Positions 1 to 44,335 of a stretch of DNA of 64,000 nt are shown here, piece by piece. The position numbers were made by a program, and so were the translations under genes. Source of the stretch: Monoplex corrugatus (lineage: Eukaryota > Mollusca > Gastropoda > Littorinimorpha > Ranellidae); assembly GCA_030674185.1 (NCBI GenBank), contig JAPXFY010000031.1:37795362-37859361 (forward strand). Direction: 5' to 3'. The notes beneath the pieces are model-generated. The model saw only the letters and a program-made list of their open reading frames with translations. It was not told the origin of the DNA and made no database searches. Within the stretch, counting starts at the first letter, position 1; each line of letters opens with the position of its first letter.

Positions 1-238
1 CAACAGCTTGTAGCATCGCAAAATAAGACACATTCTATAAGACATCAGATTTTCTTCCATACCAAAATGTTCTTGTTCACTTAGAGGGCCAAGACAACAC
101 ACAAGACAGGTACTAATGGTGGGATACCTACACGACATGCCAACCACTACACTGAATACCTGAAGAGATCATAATTTTTTTTAATTAACATAAACAAAGA
201 TGAAACTTGGATGAAACCTGGATGTAACCTGTTCACTC

Positions 239-430
239 TTAACCGTTTGACTCCCGCACCCTGTCCACCAGCATCCTGCATTTTCAACCATGCCAGCAAA
301 GCAAAAACTTAACCTTTTTTCTCTCTCACCCTATCCATCAGCCTCCTGTAGAAAGCTGATGGATAGGGTGAGGAGTCAAAGAGTTAAAGTTTTGCAGTTG
401 GTGGATAGGATGCGGGAGTCAAAGGATTAA
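239..430. mobile_element. TTAA-flanked hairpin MITE, copy 1
   Basis: Begins TTAACCGTTTGACTCCCGCA and ends GTCAAAGGATTAA. The two halves are mutually complementary around AAAGCTGATGGATAGGGTG. TTAA borders plus a CCCTTTGA-type terminal repeat are the signature of piggyBac-type non-autonomous elements. Confidence 0.75.
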
Positions 431-610
431 AACTGACACTACCATTCACAAAGAATAGTTACCGTATCATGACACAAAACCAGAAAACATGTCCATACCA
501 AAGTCACACTGAAAGTCAGAGACTGTGGAGGGTATACTTGCAGTAAAGCTTGATTTCCACATGTCAGACGTTCCACAAGTTATTAAACCACTTAAGCACA
601 TAATCATAGT

Positions 611-1152
611 AATGACAAAACTGGACAAACGACAAAGACAGCTGACAGTAGTTACAGTAACTACAAAACTGGACAAACGACAGTCACAGCTGACAGTACA
701 GTTACAGTAACAACAAAACTGGACAAACGACAAAGACAGCTGACAATACAGTTACAGTAACAACAAAACTGGACATATGACAGTCACAGCTGACAATACA
801 GTTACAGTAACAACAAAACTGGACAAACGACAGTCACAGCTGACAATACAGTTACAGTAACAACAAAACTGGACAAATGACAAAGACAGCTGACAATACA
901 GTTACAACTAAACAACAAAACTGGACAAATGACAAATGACAGCTGACAATACAGTTACAGTAACAACAAAACTGGACAAATGACAGTGACAGCTGACAAT
1001 ACAGTTACAGTAACAACAAAACTGGACAAACGACAGTGACAGTTGACAATACAGTTACAGTAACAACAAAACTGGACAAATGACAGTGACAGCTGACAAT
1101 ACAGTTACAGTAACAACAAAACTGGACAAACGACAGTCACAGCTGACAGTAA
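611..1152. repeat. 50-bp minisatellite, about 11 units
   Basis: Unit approximately AACAAAACTGGACAAACGAC, then AGTGACAGCTGACAATACAG, then TTACAGTAAC. Units differ by a few substitutions (CAAAGACAG versus CAGTCACAG). Confidence 0.9.
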
Positions 1153-1982
1153 AACAGAAAACAAACACTGACTCAATACTTGAGTCAATTAAGCGAACAT
1201 TAGCTGCTTAACCATCTGGTTAAAGGTCTGCCTTAAAAGCAGAAAGTCAATTCCCCTGAAGCCTTTGTATGAATATATATTTTTTTCTTTTCTACATACA
1301 CATACAAAAAAAGCACAAAACAAAGAATACAAACAGTAACAGACACAACAAACTAGACAACTGCACGAACTTAACAACAAATGACAATTTACCATCAATC
1401 AAACTGCAGTCAAAACAAACTATTTCTACAGTTAAAATTCAGAAAGAACACAACTAACGATGAAAAATAAAATATACTGCTACATTCTCTGCAATTATTT
1501 ATTACACAAGAAATACCCATCACTGAGAACATATCTGAAGCCTTGAGAACCTGCAGATCTATACTCAATGATATTTAGAAACTGAGGATTAAGGCAATGA
1601 CAGTTACAATACATTAATTTGAACACTAACAGTTTAAAAAATGGACAACTTATTCAAAACAGTTACAACCAACAAACTGGACAATTTAATGGAATTAATC
1701 CAGTTTAATGAAGAAAAAAAAACGAAGTCTTACAGCTGCTTAAACATCTCCTGTGATTATGACTTGTATGTTGTGCAATGAAACACACTGGATGAAATAA
1801 CATGGTTAAAATCATTTACAATACATGTCATGTTTTCATATATTGCACTAATCTGTCTTGCAGTATCACACTCATAACAACGCCAATTCGTATTAACATT
1901 TACTTACAATGATGCTAATTTACATGAACATTGTGCTTGCATATCATATTATCTATCCTTTGTTTTGTGTTCTTTGATTCTC

Positions 1983-2183
1983 TTAACCTTTTGGCTCCTG
2001 TACCCTGTCCACCAGCATCCTGCATTTTCAATCATGCAATCAAAGCAAAAACTTAACACACCCTTTCATTCCCTCACCATATACCAGCTTCCTGCAGGAA
2101 GCTGGTGGACAGGGTGAGTGAATCAAAGGGTTAAGTTTTTGCAGTTGGTGGATAAAAAAAAAGTGCGGGAGTCAAAAGGTTAA
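1983..2183. mobile_element. TTAA-flanked hairpin MITE, copy 2
   Basis: TTAACCTTTTGGCTCCTGTA to GTCAAAAGGTTAA, with the central palindrome CAGCTTCCTGCAGGAAGCTG. Same family as copy 1. Confidence 0.8.
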
Positions 2184-2248
2184 GCTCGCTTTCTGTTTTG
2201 ACGTCTTCACTGGTTTTGCCCGTCTGCAAGTTTTTTACTGTACTTTGT

Positions 2249-2435
2249 TTAATCCTTGGACTCCCTCAGCCCATCAACCAGCTGCAAAAACTTAACCCTT
2301 TTAATTCCCTCACCCCATCCACCTGCAGGAAGCTGGTAGACAGGGTAAAGGAGAGAAAGGGTTAAGTTTCTGCTTTGCTATCATGGTTGATAATGCAGGA
2401 AGCTGACAGATTGGGTGAGGGGGTCAAAGGGTTAA
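2249..2435. mobile_element. TTAA-flanked hairpin MITE, copy 3
   Basis: TTAATCCTTGGACTCCC to GTCAAAGGGTTAA, 66 bp from copy 2. Half-site order differs slightly from copy 2, consistent with internal rearrangement of the hairpin. Confidence 0.75.
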
Positions 2436-2937
2436 TCTTTCTTTTAGTCAAGCTTGTCCCAGTCACCAATGTGTAGTCTGATAAAATGCTGTGTTCTCTA
2501 ATGATGAAATCAAATGATGCGTCCTCCTGGCAGAGAACTTTCATAGGCAATACATAGCTGCCGACAGTTCTAAATGTCCCAAAAAACAAGAATTTGAAAC
2601 CAAGCTAACTAACTAAATATACAAATATATAAAAAAATAATCAGAAGGGCTTGACTTAAAAGATAGGAGGCTGGGATGGGAGATCCAGAATGAGGGGGGG
2701 GGGGGGATATCTGTAGTTCTTTAAAACTATTAATTAGTACATTTACACACTTTAGTTTAAGACAAAACAGCAGACACAATTTTCAACCACTTCTTCTAAG
2801 TATTCAAAAACCAGCAATTTGTCGTGAGCCACCTTTGGTATTCGAAACAAGAAAGCAATACACTGAATAACGAAAACACATATTACATACAAAGGTTCAT
2901 TATGTGAAGGGACAAAAGGAGATAAAAATAAGGAAAG

Positions 2938-2938
<1 letters not shown>

Positions 2939-2985
<47 letters not shown>

Positions 2986-3139
2986 TTGTGTGTGTTGGGG
3001 TGTGTGTGTGTTGTGTGTGTGTGTGTGTGTGTGCATTTGTGTGATGCATTGTGATAGTGTGTGGAGTGCACTCACAAAATAATGGAAAGGGGAGAGTGTG
3101 GTGTGGTGTGTGTGTGTGTGTGTGAGTGTGTGGTGTGTG

Positions 3140-3172
<33 letters not shown>

Positions 3173-3243
3173 ACTCTACTAAAATACATGGAAAGGGGGG
3201 TGTTGTGTGTGTGGCACTCTACTAAAATACATGGAAAGGGGAG

Positions 3244-3283
<40 letters not shown>

Positions 3284-3308
3284 ACTCTACTAAAATACAT
3301 GGAAGGGG

Positions 3309-3345
<37 letters not shown>

Positions 3346-3444
3346 TGTGCATGTGTGTGTGTGTGTGTTGCATGTGTGTGTGTGTGTGTGTGCACTCTAC
3401 TAAAATACATGGAAAGGGGGAGTGTGTGCGCACACTCTACTAAA
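2939..3444. repeat. compound (TG)n / 30-bp spacer repeat
   Basis: Long (TG)n tracts are separated by five or six copies of a spacer resembling GCACTCTACTAAAATACATG followed by GAAAGGGG. The microsatellite and spacer amplified together. Spurious Val-Cys or Thr-His ORFs arise from it. Confidence 0.9.
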
Positions 3445-4454
3445 TACAAGAAAATCATAAGTTTATTTATCTCTGTATCCACATAAATGAAACATAAATA
3501 TTTTACTTTTTTTCCGATCAAGTGTTCATAAAATATAAAATCCATGAAAAAAAAACTTCTGCCAGTGACCTTTTTTCATGAACTATCAATAAAACAATAA
3601 ATAAACAATCTCTCAAAAGTTAAAGCAATAAATATGTTACAAGACGTTGTGTTCTTAAATAAATTAGACGTTTGTAAAAATTTTTACATCATATTACAGT
3701 TTTCCAAAAGTCAGACATTCTATCAAAATCAACTATTCCATCATCTACTTTCAGTGTGGTAAATATCACTGTACATATGTATGCAAGCTAGCCACCTCTC
3801 AGTTCAACCAATTGTGAAGATACTTTAAACAAAAAACACCATCAAAATTGCACGCAAGTTTATGTAAACTATAGATTTAAAAAAATGGTCATCACACCTT
3901 TCAACACAGTTAAAAACACTGATGTGATGGGTTTTTTTTAAAACAATATTCTACAAGTTTTCAACACTTTTCAAAAGAATGCCGTAACTTTACAATTATC
4001 ATGTTGTAACTTAACAATTATCACACAGTCGCTGCTGACATTATGCTGATGAGTGCTACGTACCATGGAAACTCAACAAACACATAATGTAACGTAATGG
4101 AGTACCCACAACAACAAAATACATCCACACAATGATGACAACAAAGCAGACAAAATGCCAATTTCGCTTTCAAGACAAACATAATAGTTTCATCATGCTA
4201 TCACATTATGCCCCTATTTCTTCCCCCACCTCTATATATCTCACAACTTACAGTGTTTCTTCGCTGTGATATTCTGTACGGTCAAGTTATGAAATTAATA
4301 AATCATTCATCCATTACCAAATAATTTGAAAGTTCTGGCCTCTGGCAGACAGACTTCTAAGACTTCAGTCAACATATAACAGGACGTCTGCTGGTTGTTA
4401 TTACTGGGCAGTACAAAAAAACCCAGCTGATCATAATCAATAGTCACATGTTTC

Positions 4455-4850
4455 AGTTGCCTAACTCTTGTTCTGACTTTGCTTGTTGACTGTCCACACC
4501 TCACATCCATACAACAATATTGGTTTTATATAACACTCAAGAACTCTCTTCCTGATGTTAACTGATAGGCATTTGTTGGTAAGAACGCTTTTCATCTTCT
4601 TGAATGCTGTTTTAGCTTGGGCCGATTCTGCTGGCTATTTCTGATGTGCAGCTGCAGTCTGGCGATATGACCGTCCCCAGATATTTAAACTTACCAATCT
4701 GTCTCAATGTTGTACCATTTGCTGTTATCTTGCATGAGGGGATTTTTTTGTTTTTTTCTGATCACCATGACTTCAGTCGCCTTGCTATTTAGCTCCAGCA
4801 CTTTAATTTTGCTATTTCTATTATATTCATAAGATTTTTTTTTTTTTTTT
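4455..4850 (-). pseudogene. LINE reverse transcriptase C-terminal fossil
   Basis: The minus strand, in shifting frames, reads KITANGTTLRQIGKFKYLGT, VISPDCSCTSEIASRI, KSVLTNKCLSV and CYIKPILLYGCEVWTVNK. These are the thumb/connection motifs (FKYLG, LLYGCEVW) of RTE-like non-LTR reverse transcriptases. Only a short frameshifted piece survives. Confidence 0.75.
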
Positions 4851-6698
4851 AATTTTCTGCAATTAGAAAGTGTCTTCTGTGTAACGACTGGACATTACAG
4901 CCAAGAAACATACTACAGCCAAGAAGCATACTGCTTGTTCCATAGTGATTTCATTGCCACAACAGTTCTAACCAACAGTTTCATATGACCAAATGCTATA
5001 CAAGCCACTGAACATAGTAACTAAGGAATACTATTCAGTTCACCCTGAAACTGAACGTTTAAAGCCCAGCCGACTGCGCAGAACTTCTGACCCTGACACT
5101 GTCAACCAACCATACCACCCCAGACCCATTTCTCATGGACCGTTTGAATTATCCAGCAAGTTGAAATGGCAGTTTTGCTATGACGACGGTATCCATCATT
5201 GTCCATGTTGTGACGTTAATGGAGAGATTCTGACAGCCACGGAGTGTTGTGTGGTTGGAAATAACAGGTTATTGAGAGTAAGCCTACTTCAGCAATGTAT
5301 TCTTCAGATGCTGACGCAAAGTTTTCTTTGTTTCGTATCTAACCCTTACATATTTTACCCCAAGACTTTGCCAGCATTGCCGGTTTTATACTGGATTGAG
5401 GAGTCTTTCGGATGACAACTGGCAGGAATGGCGCTCTATGAGCGTGATGCATCTCTCTGGCCAGAAATTCAAGTTAAATGTACCTGGATCCCCTTAGAAA
5501 AGAGCACATTTTATGACATCAGATACATTTCAAAGTTTGGCACTCTAGTCATTTCTTATATAAAAAAGATTTACAAGCAATTTGTCTATCATCACAAATT
5601 TAATACCTTCATGCTTCTGACATGAACAGATCACTGGATTATTTCATGGAACTAAAAATGTTACAGTCTGATCTCACCTTTGATCAACCATGCTATCACG
5701 TATTTTCAAAGTGTAGAATTGTATTCTTTCATATCTGAAAAAACAATACGTTAATCCCATGCATCAATGGCTTGCCACTCTCTCTTTACTGGTTTCTGTG
5801 ACTAGGACTCTCAAATAATCTGCAGCAATTGCTGAAGAGCAAATCAGAAGATCAAGAAGAGGCCGTATCAACTACTTCAACCCTTAGCCTAGAGTTCTGG
5901 ATGTAAGACTAATTTCAGTCTTCTATTTCAAGTACTCACGTCTTGAGATGAATGAGACAGTGAAGCCCTGCGACTTAATTAATCCCAAACCCTGTGTCCT
6001 TTATGTTCAGCTGTCTAAACAAAGACGTACACTTCATACTGAAATCTGCTTTATGTTCAACAACTACGGTCAATCTAATACATCTGGATTTTAATATGCC
6101 AGGGTAGGAATACATATGATGGTCAGTAAGTCATCGCTATAAAAAATGTCAATCAACAAACAGAAAAGAATAATTACGACACCTAGCTTGTCAAAGTTGT
6201 TCAATACAGAACAATTACAACCTGAACATTGTCAACGTTGTTGTTTTGTTCCGAATGCCCGCTCCCCTGAATGTGATTTCATGACACTTGTGACAATGTT
6301 TGAACAAGCTACATTGCTGTCTCTCCTGGATTTGATGCCTATTCATCTGTTCCAAGATTCAGAGACACTTGTGACAACGCCCGAACAAGCTAAACTGCTG
6401 TTCTCTCGCTTACCATCCATCTATTTGTAATTTCAAACACTACAACAAGAAGTTGCACAACGTGTAGAAAACGTCTGACGGTCCACAACAACAACATCGA
6501 AGACATGTTCCACGAATCAACAATACCTCGAGACGGTCACAGACAGGGAGTTACACGATTTGACAATGCCCTAGGTACCGTCACAACCAGATATCGCTGA
6601 CTGTCTCCAAATCTGAACACAGGTCACAGTGTGGTAATCACTTTTTCCGACAAAATCCCACAAAAACACTTTTTGTCCAAACCCACATGAAGATGTCC

Positions 6699-38145
<31,447 letters not shown>

Positions 38146-38559
38146 TTTGTTGTGCTGTATATCTATGTACTGTCGCTCAGAGAAATGTCTACTTATATAT
38201 ATACGACAATTCCTTTATGATTTTGTCCTCAACACTTTTTTTTTTTTCCTAACCACGTCGCAATCTGAGAGGTAGGTATATGTGTTCGCACGCAACTCAA
38301 CGAAGTCCACTACTAACAAAATCGGCAGCTGAGCAAGTGCAAACGCGAGTGTAGCAAGACGTTGAACTGACTGCCAGAAATGAGGTCAGCCTCTGTGGGA
38401 GTGTTGGCACAAGCTTGCTGCTTAACCATAAACCAGGATTTGCACTGGGCACTCCAGCCAGTCTCTCCGTCTCACGTCACGCGATTCACTGACTGCGTAC
38501 GGTTCATGTGACTGAAAAAAAAAGGTACAAAAAATACAGTTTATACAAGCTGGTTTTAC

Positions 38560-38961
38560 ATCCGAGGTTAAGCGCCGCGCGCGCGCGCAGGCACACAAGC
38601 ACACACATACACGCACACACACATTAATGATCAAGACATACAGTCTTCCTCTAATAAAACAAAACACATACAAAAATTAATCAAACCATTAAAACACAAC
38701 AACAACTACTACAATACACACACACATACGCACACACCCTTAATAAAACTAAACCACATACAAAAATCAATCAAACCATTAAAACACAACAACAACAAAA
38801 CAACAACAAAAAAACACACACACCTTTCACAAAACAAATAAAACAATACAAAAATTAATCAACCATTAAAACACAACAAAACAAACACACACACACACAC
38901 ACTTTAATAAAACAAATAAAACACATACAAAAATTAATCAAACCATTAAAACACAACAACA

Positions 38962-38995
<34 letters not shown>

Positions 38996-39346
38996 TAATA
39001 AAACAAATAAAACATACAAAAAATAATCAAACCATTTAAAACACACACAACAACAACAACAACACACACACACACACACACACACAACTTTAATAAAACA
39101 ATAACACATACAAAAATTAATCAAACCATTAAAACACAACAACAACACACCCCTTTAACAAAACAAATAAAACATACAAAAATTAAACCATTAAAACACA
39201 AGAACAACAACAACACACACACACACCTTTAATAAAACACATACAAAAATTAATAAAACCATTAGTAAAACATAACAACAACACACACAATTCTTTAATA
39301 AAAAAAATAACACACACAAAACTAATCAAACCTTTAAATTACAACA

Positions 39347-39403
<57 letters not shown>

Positions 39404-39570
39404 AGCACACACACACACACGCACCTTTAATAAAAACAAAACACATACAAAAATTGATTAAACCATTAATTCACAACAACACACCACAGGCACATGCACG
39501 CACGCGCACACAAGACGCGCGCGCGCACACGCACGCACACTCAAACCCCTTCAATAAAACAAAACATACA
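38560..39570. repeat. satellite with an embedded (CA)n in each unit
   Basis: About 11 units averaging 85-90 bp: TTTAATAAAACAAATAAAAC, ACATACAAAAATTAATCAAA, CCATTAAAACACAACAACAA, then (CA)n of variable length; two units carry GCGCGCGC. Lies 400 bp upstream of tim exon 2. Confidence 0.88.
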
Positions 39571-39639
39571 AAAACACCTTTTTGTTTCATTCACACCTTT
39601 TTTTGTCCCCAAACTGGTCTGGATCTTCTGTTTTGTTTT

Positions 39640-42070
39640 GCTCAATAGTGTCTTGCATCACTCTATTCACAGTCAATGCCATGCAGGTATGCCCAGTTCA
39701 GAGGGAGCATTTTGGGGAAGGCCATTATGGGCATGCACTTCACTACATCCCCGGCCCAAGTTGAGGTAATGAAGAAGGCCATTTTTAAGGTCAAGTGTTT
39801 CACGGAACAGAATTCCAGGGATGGAATGGGGGACCTTGGAGGGATGTGAGGACAGGAAAAACATCCCAGACTGGTACCTGGGGTGGGGACCTAGCATCTT
39901 TTATGGCTGCAGTCTGCATCAGGTCTCGCTGGAGAGAATCATCTGAAAATGAAGGTTCCCCCAAACTGATGGATCAAGGTACAGATTAGTGTTCTATGCA
40001 CCTGCACAGAGGAGGCTGCGAAGCCAAAGTCCATGGAAAGATGACCCTGAAAAGTTGCCAACTGAATGGAGAAGGAATGAAAAGAAACAACAGAGTGACC
40101 CGCACACCATCTCGGCCACCTCGACCAATGCAAAGAATATGTACAGCTTAAGTGCCCGGTCTGCGAGACGAACCCATGAGGTCGAGGACACTTTGGGAAA
40201 TGCCTCATGAGAGCACAGCATCTCACACAGAAGCCAGGTATGAAGGATGAGAGTGGCTAGATTTCCATTAGAAATACCAGACCTTGGTTGGAAGCCGGGG
40301 ATGATCCTTAACACGTACCCAGAGAGGGTGAACAATTCAATTTCAGTTTCTCAAGATGACATCTCCGCGCTCAGAACAAATTCCATATTTACTAACGTCA
40401 CAGGTGTCATGTGTATGGTGATCATGGAGCGCGCCTTAAGCCTGCACATGGCCAGGTCCTGAGGAGGGTGAACAAACAAGAGAAGGAAGAAGTCTGGAAA
40501 CTGTGGTTGTGTTGGCCAGAAGGGGCCACAAGAATATTTATGGGAGTATCTTTGTGCGATTTCCTTAGGACCTTCCTTAAGATGGAAAGAAAGTAAAACG
40601 TATGTGCTCAAATCTTACCATGAAATGGAAAGGGTGTAGACAGCCCATGTAGCTGGGACTGGAGCTGCGGAAACATGCAGTGAGAGGTAGAGACTGAACC
40701 TGGTTGTGATAGGTCCACGTGAGGTTTGAAACAAAAGTTCCACCTAGACTGAACAGCAAGGTCGACTAGGGTCTATCTGTGAGCAGAATTGTATGAGCAT
40801 GACTGAGAGAGTCCATCAGCACGATGACCTTGCCCAGAATTTATCTACTGAGATCACTATCTTCTGAGTGTTGCCCCACAACAGGGTATCTGCTGTCCTC
40901 TTTCTTTGAGAGTGGATGCTACCTACACACACACACACTCTTCCCCTCTGTTTGTTGATGGAGCATGCAGCTATGATTTTGCCTTTGAAGATCAGGACAT
41001 ATTTTCCCAGACAATGTGACTGGAAGTGCTAGAAAACTACCGTCAGGTCCAGGCGACCAATGTGCCATAATGTCGGGGGGGGGGGGGGGAACCAGATGCC
41101 CGTTGTTGAGAACTGATCTACATGGGTTTCCCAGGTTTCCAAACCCACCACAGAGACATCTGCGAATAGTTCAGTTTGAGGAGACAGAAGAGTAATTGGC
41201 ACCCTGTCAGCAGCAAAGATGAGTTCAGCCATTGCTCTCATGGGTTCCAAACCCAGACCCCAAGAAATCACCTGATCCCATGTCTGGTGTGAATGGTTGT
41301 TGCTGAAGCTGTCTTTTGTGGCGTCAACCTAGGGGAGCAGAGAAGCAAGAGTCTCCAAATGGCCCCAGAAGGAATCTATCCCTAGAGCCATGGCCCCTGT
41401 GGCAAGATGAAGGAGAAGGAGGATGAATATGCTGTAAAGAGCTGGACACACTGGCCACATCACCATATTGAAGGGCATCCCTAAGAAGTTCAAGCGTTTA
41501 AAGGACTCTAGCTCTAACTGCTTATGGTTGAGAACGAAACCAAACAAATCCAAACAGGACAGGCCCTGTATGTCCCAGGCCTGTTGGTGACAGAGATCCT
41601 GGACAGAAGCCAAGCTAAGTGCAAAATCCAAGTAGACCTAAAGTCTGACCCCTTTGGCCTAGACATGAAGACACTGACCCCTTTGGCCAAGACATGAAGA
41701 CACTGACCCCTTTGGCCAAAACATGAAGACAGAGTTCTCTGGTAATCCTGATGAACAGCCAAGGGGCAAGGACCAACCAAAAGAGCTGGGACTGAAAGTG
41801 AAACACTACATGCTCTTGACAAACCACCTGCAATATTAACGATGACTAGGGATGGATAAGAATGTGAAAATAAGCCTCCTAGAGATATCTGGACACTGAC
41901 TAGTTCCCAGGACGTATAGCATTCCCGACTGACTGGCTGTTTTCATCCGAAAAGTGACTGCTTTGTGAACAACAAAAAGATCTACCAGAAATCTGGGAAG
42001 GCCGGGTGGCGAACAGATGGACACCATCTCTTGACTGAGAATGGAACAGCCACTAGGTTCCACTGACGTT
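39640..42070 (-). pseudogene. DIRS-type (tyrosine recombinase) retrotransposon fossil
   Basis: The minus strand, with many frameshifts, encodes a DIRS-like reverse transcriptase end (RLNFLGMPFNMVMWPVCPAL, then FWGHLETLASLLP). Next comes an RNase H-like stretch (PQTELFADVSVVGLETWETH). Then a downstream conserved block follows: WAVYTLSISW, and GPFWPTQPQFPDFFLLLFVH, which resembles the WPxQPWFP motif of DIRS pol. A region at 40,000-40,330 reads PHGFVSQTGHLSC and resembles a gag zinc-knuckle region out of order, so two copies may be joined. No intact recombinase seen. Bases 40,340-40,480 are repeat G. A 33-bp motif (GACCCCTTTGGCC...) is tandemly repeated three times at 41,646-41,735. Confidence 0.7.
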
Positions 42071-42084
42071 TGAAAGATGGAGGG

Positions 42085-42490
42085 GTGGATTCAGTTCAGT
42101 TCAGTTCAGTTCATATTGCTTATAGCCCAGCCGACTACAACAGCCATATCAGGGCTAACACCACGTCAAAAATGACAACCCATTAAAATGAAAAACAACA
42201 GTTAAAAACCATGCTCACCATTAACCTTACAAATCTAAAATGCAATTAAAGAAAAACCGACATAAAATTACATCAGGTGAAATCTATTGATCTCTTGTAA
42301 AAACTGGAAAACTGCATCAGGAGGGACGTCTCGGAAGAGGTTCTTTAAGGAGTCTGCTGTGTAATGCTTTTGTCTCACATTGTACAAGTCCCAGGAATTG
42401 AGGAGGAGGTGTCTGATGCTCAACGGCTTGTCACACGGAATACACAGGGGTGGATGAAAGCAGAGCTCAGGATGCATGCCCAGAAAGCAT
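42085..42490 (-). pseudogene. non-LTR retrotransposon 3' end (RNase H C-terminus plus tail)
   Basis: The minus strand encodes CDKPLSIRHLLLNSWDLYNV, then SLKNLFRDVPPDAVFQFLQE and INRFHLM before a stop. This is the C-terminal region (CxxPLTxxHLLxxC...LFxxxPPxxxxxFLxE) of I/Jockey-type LINE polyproteins. The following 3' UTR ends in the GCCCTGATATGGCTGTTGTA hairpin and a (GTTCA)n-like tail. This ties the LINE-tail repeats in this window to a coding element. Confidence 0.8.
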
Positions 42491-42699
42491 GAAACCTACC
42501 TAATCAACCTCAAGACTTGTTTGCTGGCCAGGTGGAGGTGGTCTGTGTACCCCCCTTTGGCATAAAGAAACCCCTGTACCAACATGCCATGATTAATGGG
42601 GACAGCAGCCCATGCAAAATTACCCAGCTGAATCTAGCTCTTGATAGTGGCATGGATATGACACCCAAAAAGAGTATAAATTTCTTGATTTAAATCAAG

Positions 42700-43430
42700 A
42701 CATCTTTATACATCTGTCATAAGCTTATAACTAGAGATCCAGTAATTACATATATATACACACTAGAAACCTGTCAGATACATAAGCATAAGTGGCGCAT
42801 AAGTACGGTTATTCATAACTATGCACAACACTAGTAAAATTTAAGTAATCCCAGCTGCTCCCAAACTGCAGCCACGGGCAGAAAACGTTAAAAACTGCGT
42901 ATCTTTCCAAGCTTATTTTGCCATGTTTCACATCTCTGACTTGCTTTTTTACATGAAAGAAAAGTTTTGCACTTCTTCTTTTGGCTTGTCTTATCGTTTT
43001 GGTATTTGTGCAATTGTTTATTTGTGTAAAGCCATGAAAAGATTTGGGATAAGTGAAAATCATCCAAACACCAATGCAAAATGAAAAATAACAATAAAAT
43101 CAGTGGCTGAGATTTTGTCTGTTGCGGCAAACCATCTTTGCCATTGTTCTGTGGTGATATATATATAAAAATGTGTGTCACATACGCCACCTCTCTCTAG
43201 AGGCTTCAGTGCCTTACACACAGAGATCCTATTGATCAATACATAAATCAATGGCCTTAACAGAGATAGACAATCTGATAGACAAAATTGCACTCTGTTT
43301 TGCAGTGACAAAATTGCACTCTGATGTTCACTTCAGACCAAAGACATTTTGGGCTACAGCTACTTTTACAGACATGATGGATCAGGGCTGACAGGGACAG
43401 GTATACTGTTACTTCAGCACAGCTGATTTG
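42700..43430. other. unremarkable intronic DNA
   Basis: AT-rich sequence in tim intron 1. I see no gene, MITE or LINE piece. Confidence 0.5.
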
Positions 43431-43439
43431 TGAACAAGC

Positions 43440-43525
<86 letters not shown>

Positions 43526-43626
43526 TGTGTCTGTGTTTGTGTCTGTGTGTATGGACTGAAAGGCGGCACTGTTGGTCGTAACCTCACTTTTAAGGTAACC
43601 TCACTTTAACCAGTTAATTACCTACA

Positions 43627-43706
<80 letters not shown>

Positions 43707-43860
43707 TGCGTGCGTGGTGTGTGTGTGTGTGTGTACTTGAGCGCGCGAGTGTGGTGTGTGTGTGTGCGCGCGAGTGTGTGTGTGTTATGTGTTTGTGTAT
43801 GCATGCACGTGTGCAAGTGTGTGTGTGTTTGTGTGTGCGCGCACATGTGCAAGTATGTGG
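43440..43860. repeat. (TG)n microsatellite block
   Basis: Two TG tracts, the second with a GTGCGTGCG run and GCGCGCGAG interruptions. Confidence 0.95.
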
Positions 43861-44164
43861 GTGGGTGTAAGTGTGGGCTCTTCACTGTTGAATTTATATA
43901 TTATATTTTCAGTTGTATCTGTGTGTGTATCACCACTTATGTCTAGCATGCTAGTTAATAAATGGGGTAAGACAGCATATCTATTATTAGGTTTTGTTGA
44001 TCAGGTTTTGTTATATTGTAAAGTTGTAGTATATAAATGGACACAGCACTTAGTTTTGCATATATTATGTATAATTCATTCTCCTCCACTTCATCACCAT
44101 CAGCATAACATTGATAGTTGCATAGTTTAATCAAATCTTATCTTACAAATTTGATAATAATAAA

Positions 44165-44335
44165 TTAATAAAAGCTGGTGGGGAAAAGAGCACCAGGTAG
44201 ATCCTGGGAGAAAATATTGGAGGGATTTTGTGGAGTGGATGTGGACCGAAAGTGTGGTAGCAATAAAAGACAGATTTTTACGGAGAGCCATGATAACCAA
44301 CGCCATGCAGCAATGTACATGATGATGATGATGAA
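44165..44335 (+). pseudogene. RTE-like LINE extreme 3' end
   Basis: The plus strand reads LVGKRAPGRSWEKILEGFCG and ends in an (ATG)n run. Homologous to the minus-strand copies at 27.3, 54.4 and 56.5 kb (GKRAPGRxREKILDGL). Confidence 0.65.

Larger units (their letters stand above)
1..6698. other. 3' flank of tim (possibly 3' UTR) with repeats
   Basis: No convincing gene in this stretch. It contains three MITE copies, a 50-bp minisatellite, a TG-rich compound repeat and a reverse-transcriptase fossil, all listed separately. Stretches 1,153-1,982, 3,480-4,455 and 4,860-6,640 are AT-rich with no feature I can name. I could not fix the tim polyadenylation site. Confidence 0.5.

Noticed and set aside
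4993..5415. 140-codon plus-strand ORF
   Set aside because: Part of it overlaps the GTTTAAAGCCCAGCCGACTG LINE-tail motif. No domain recognised, and it lies in the tim 3' flank.
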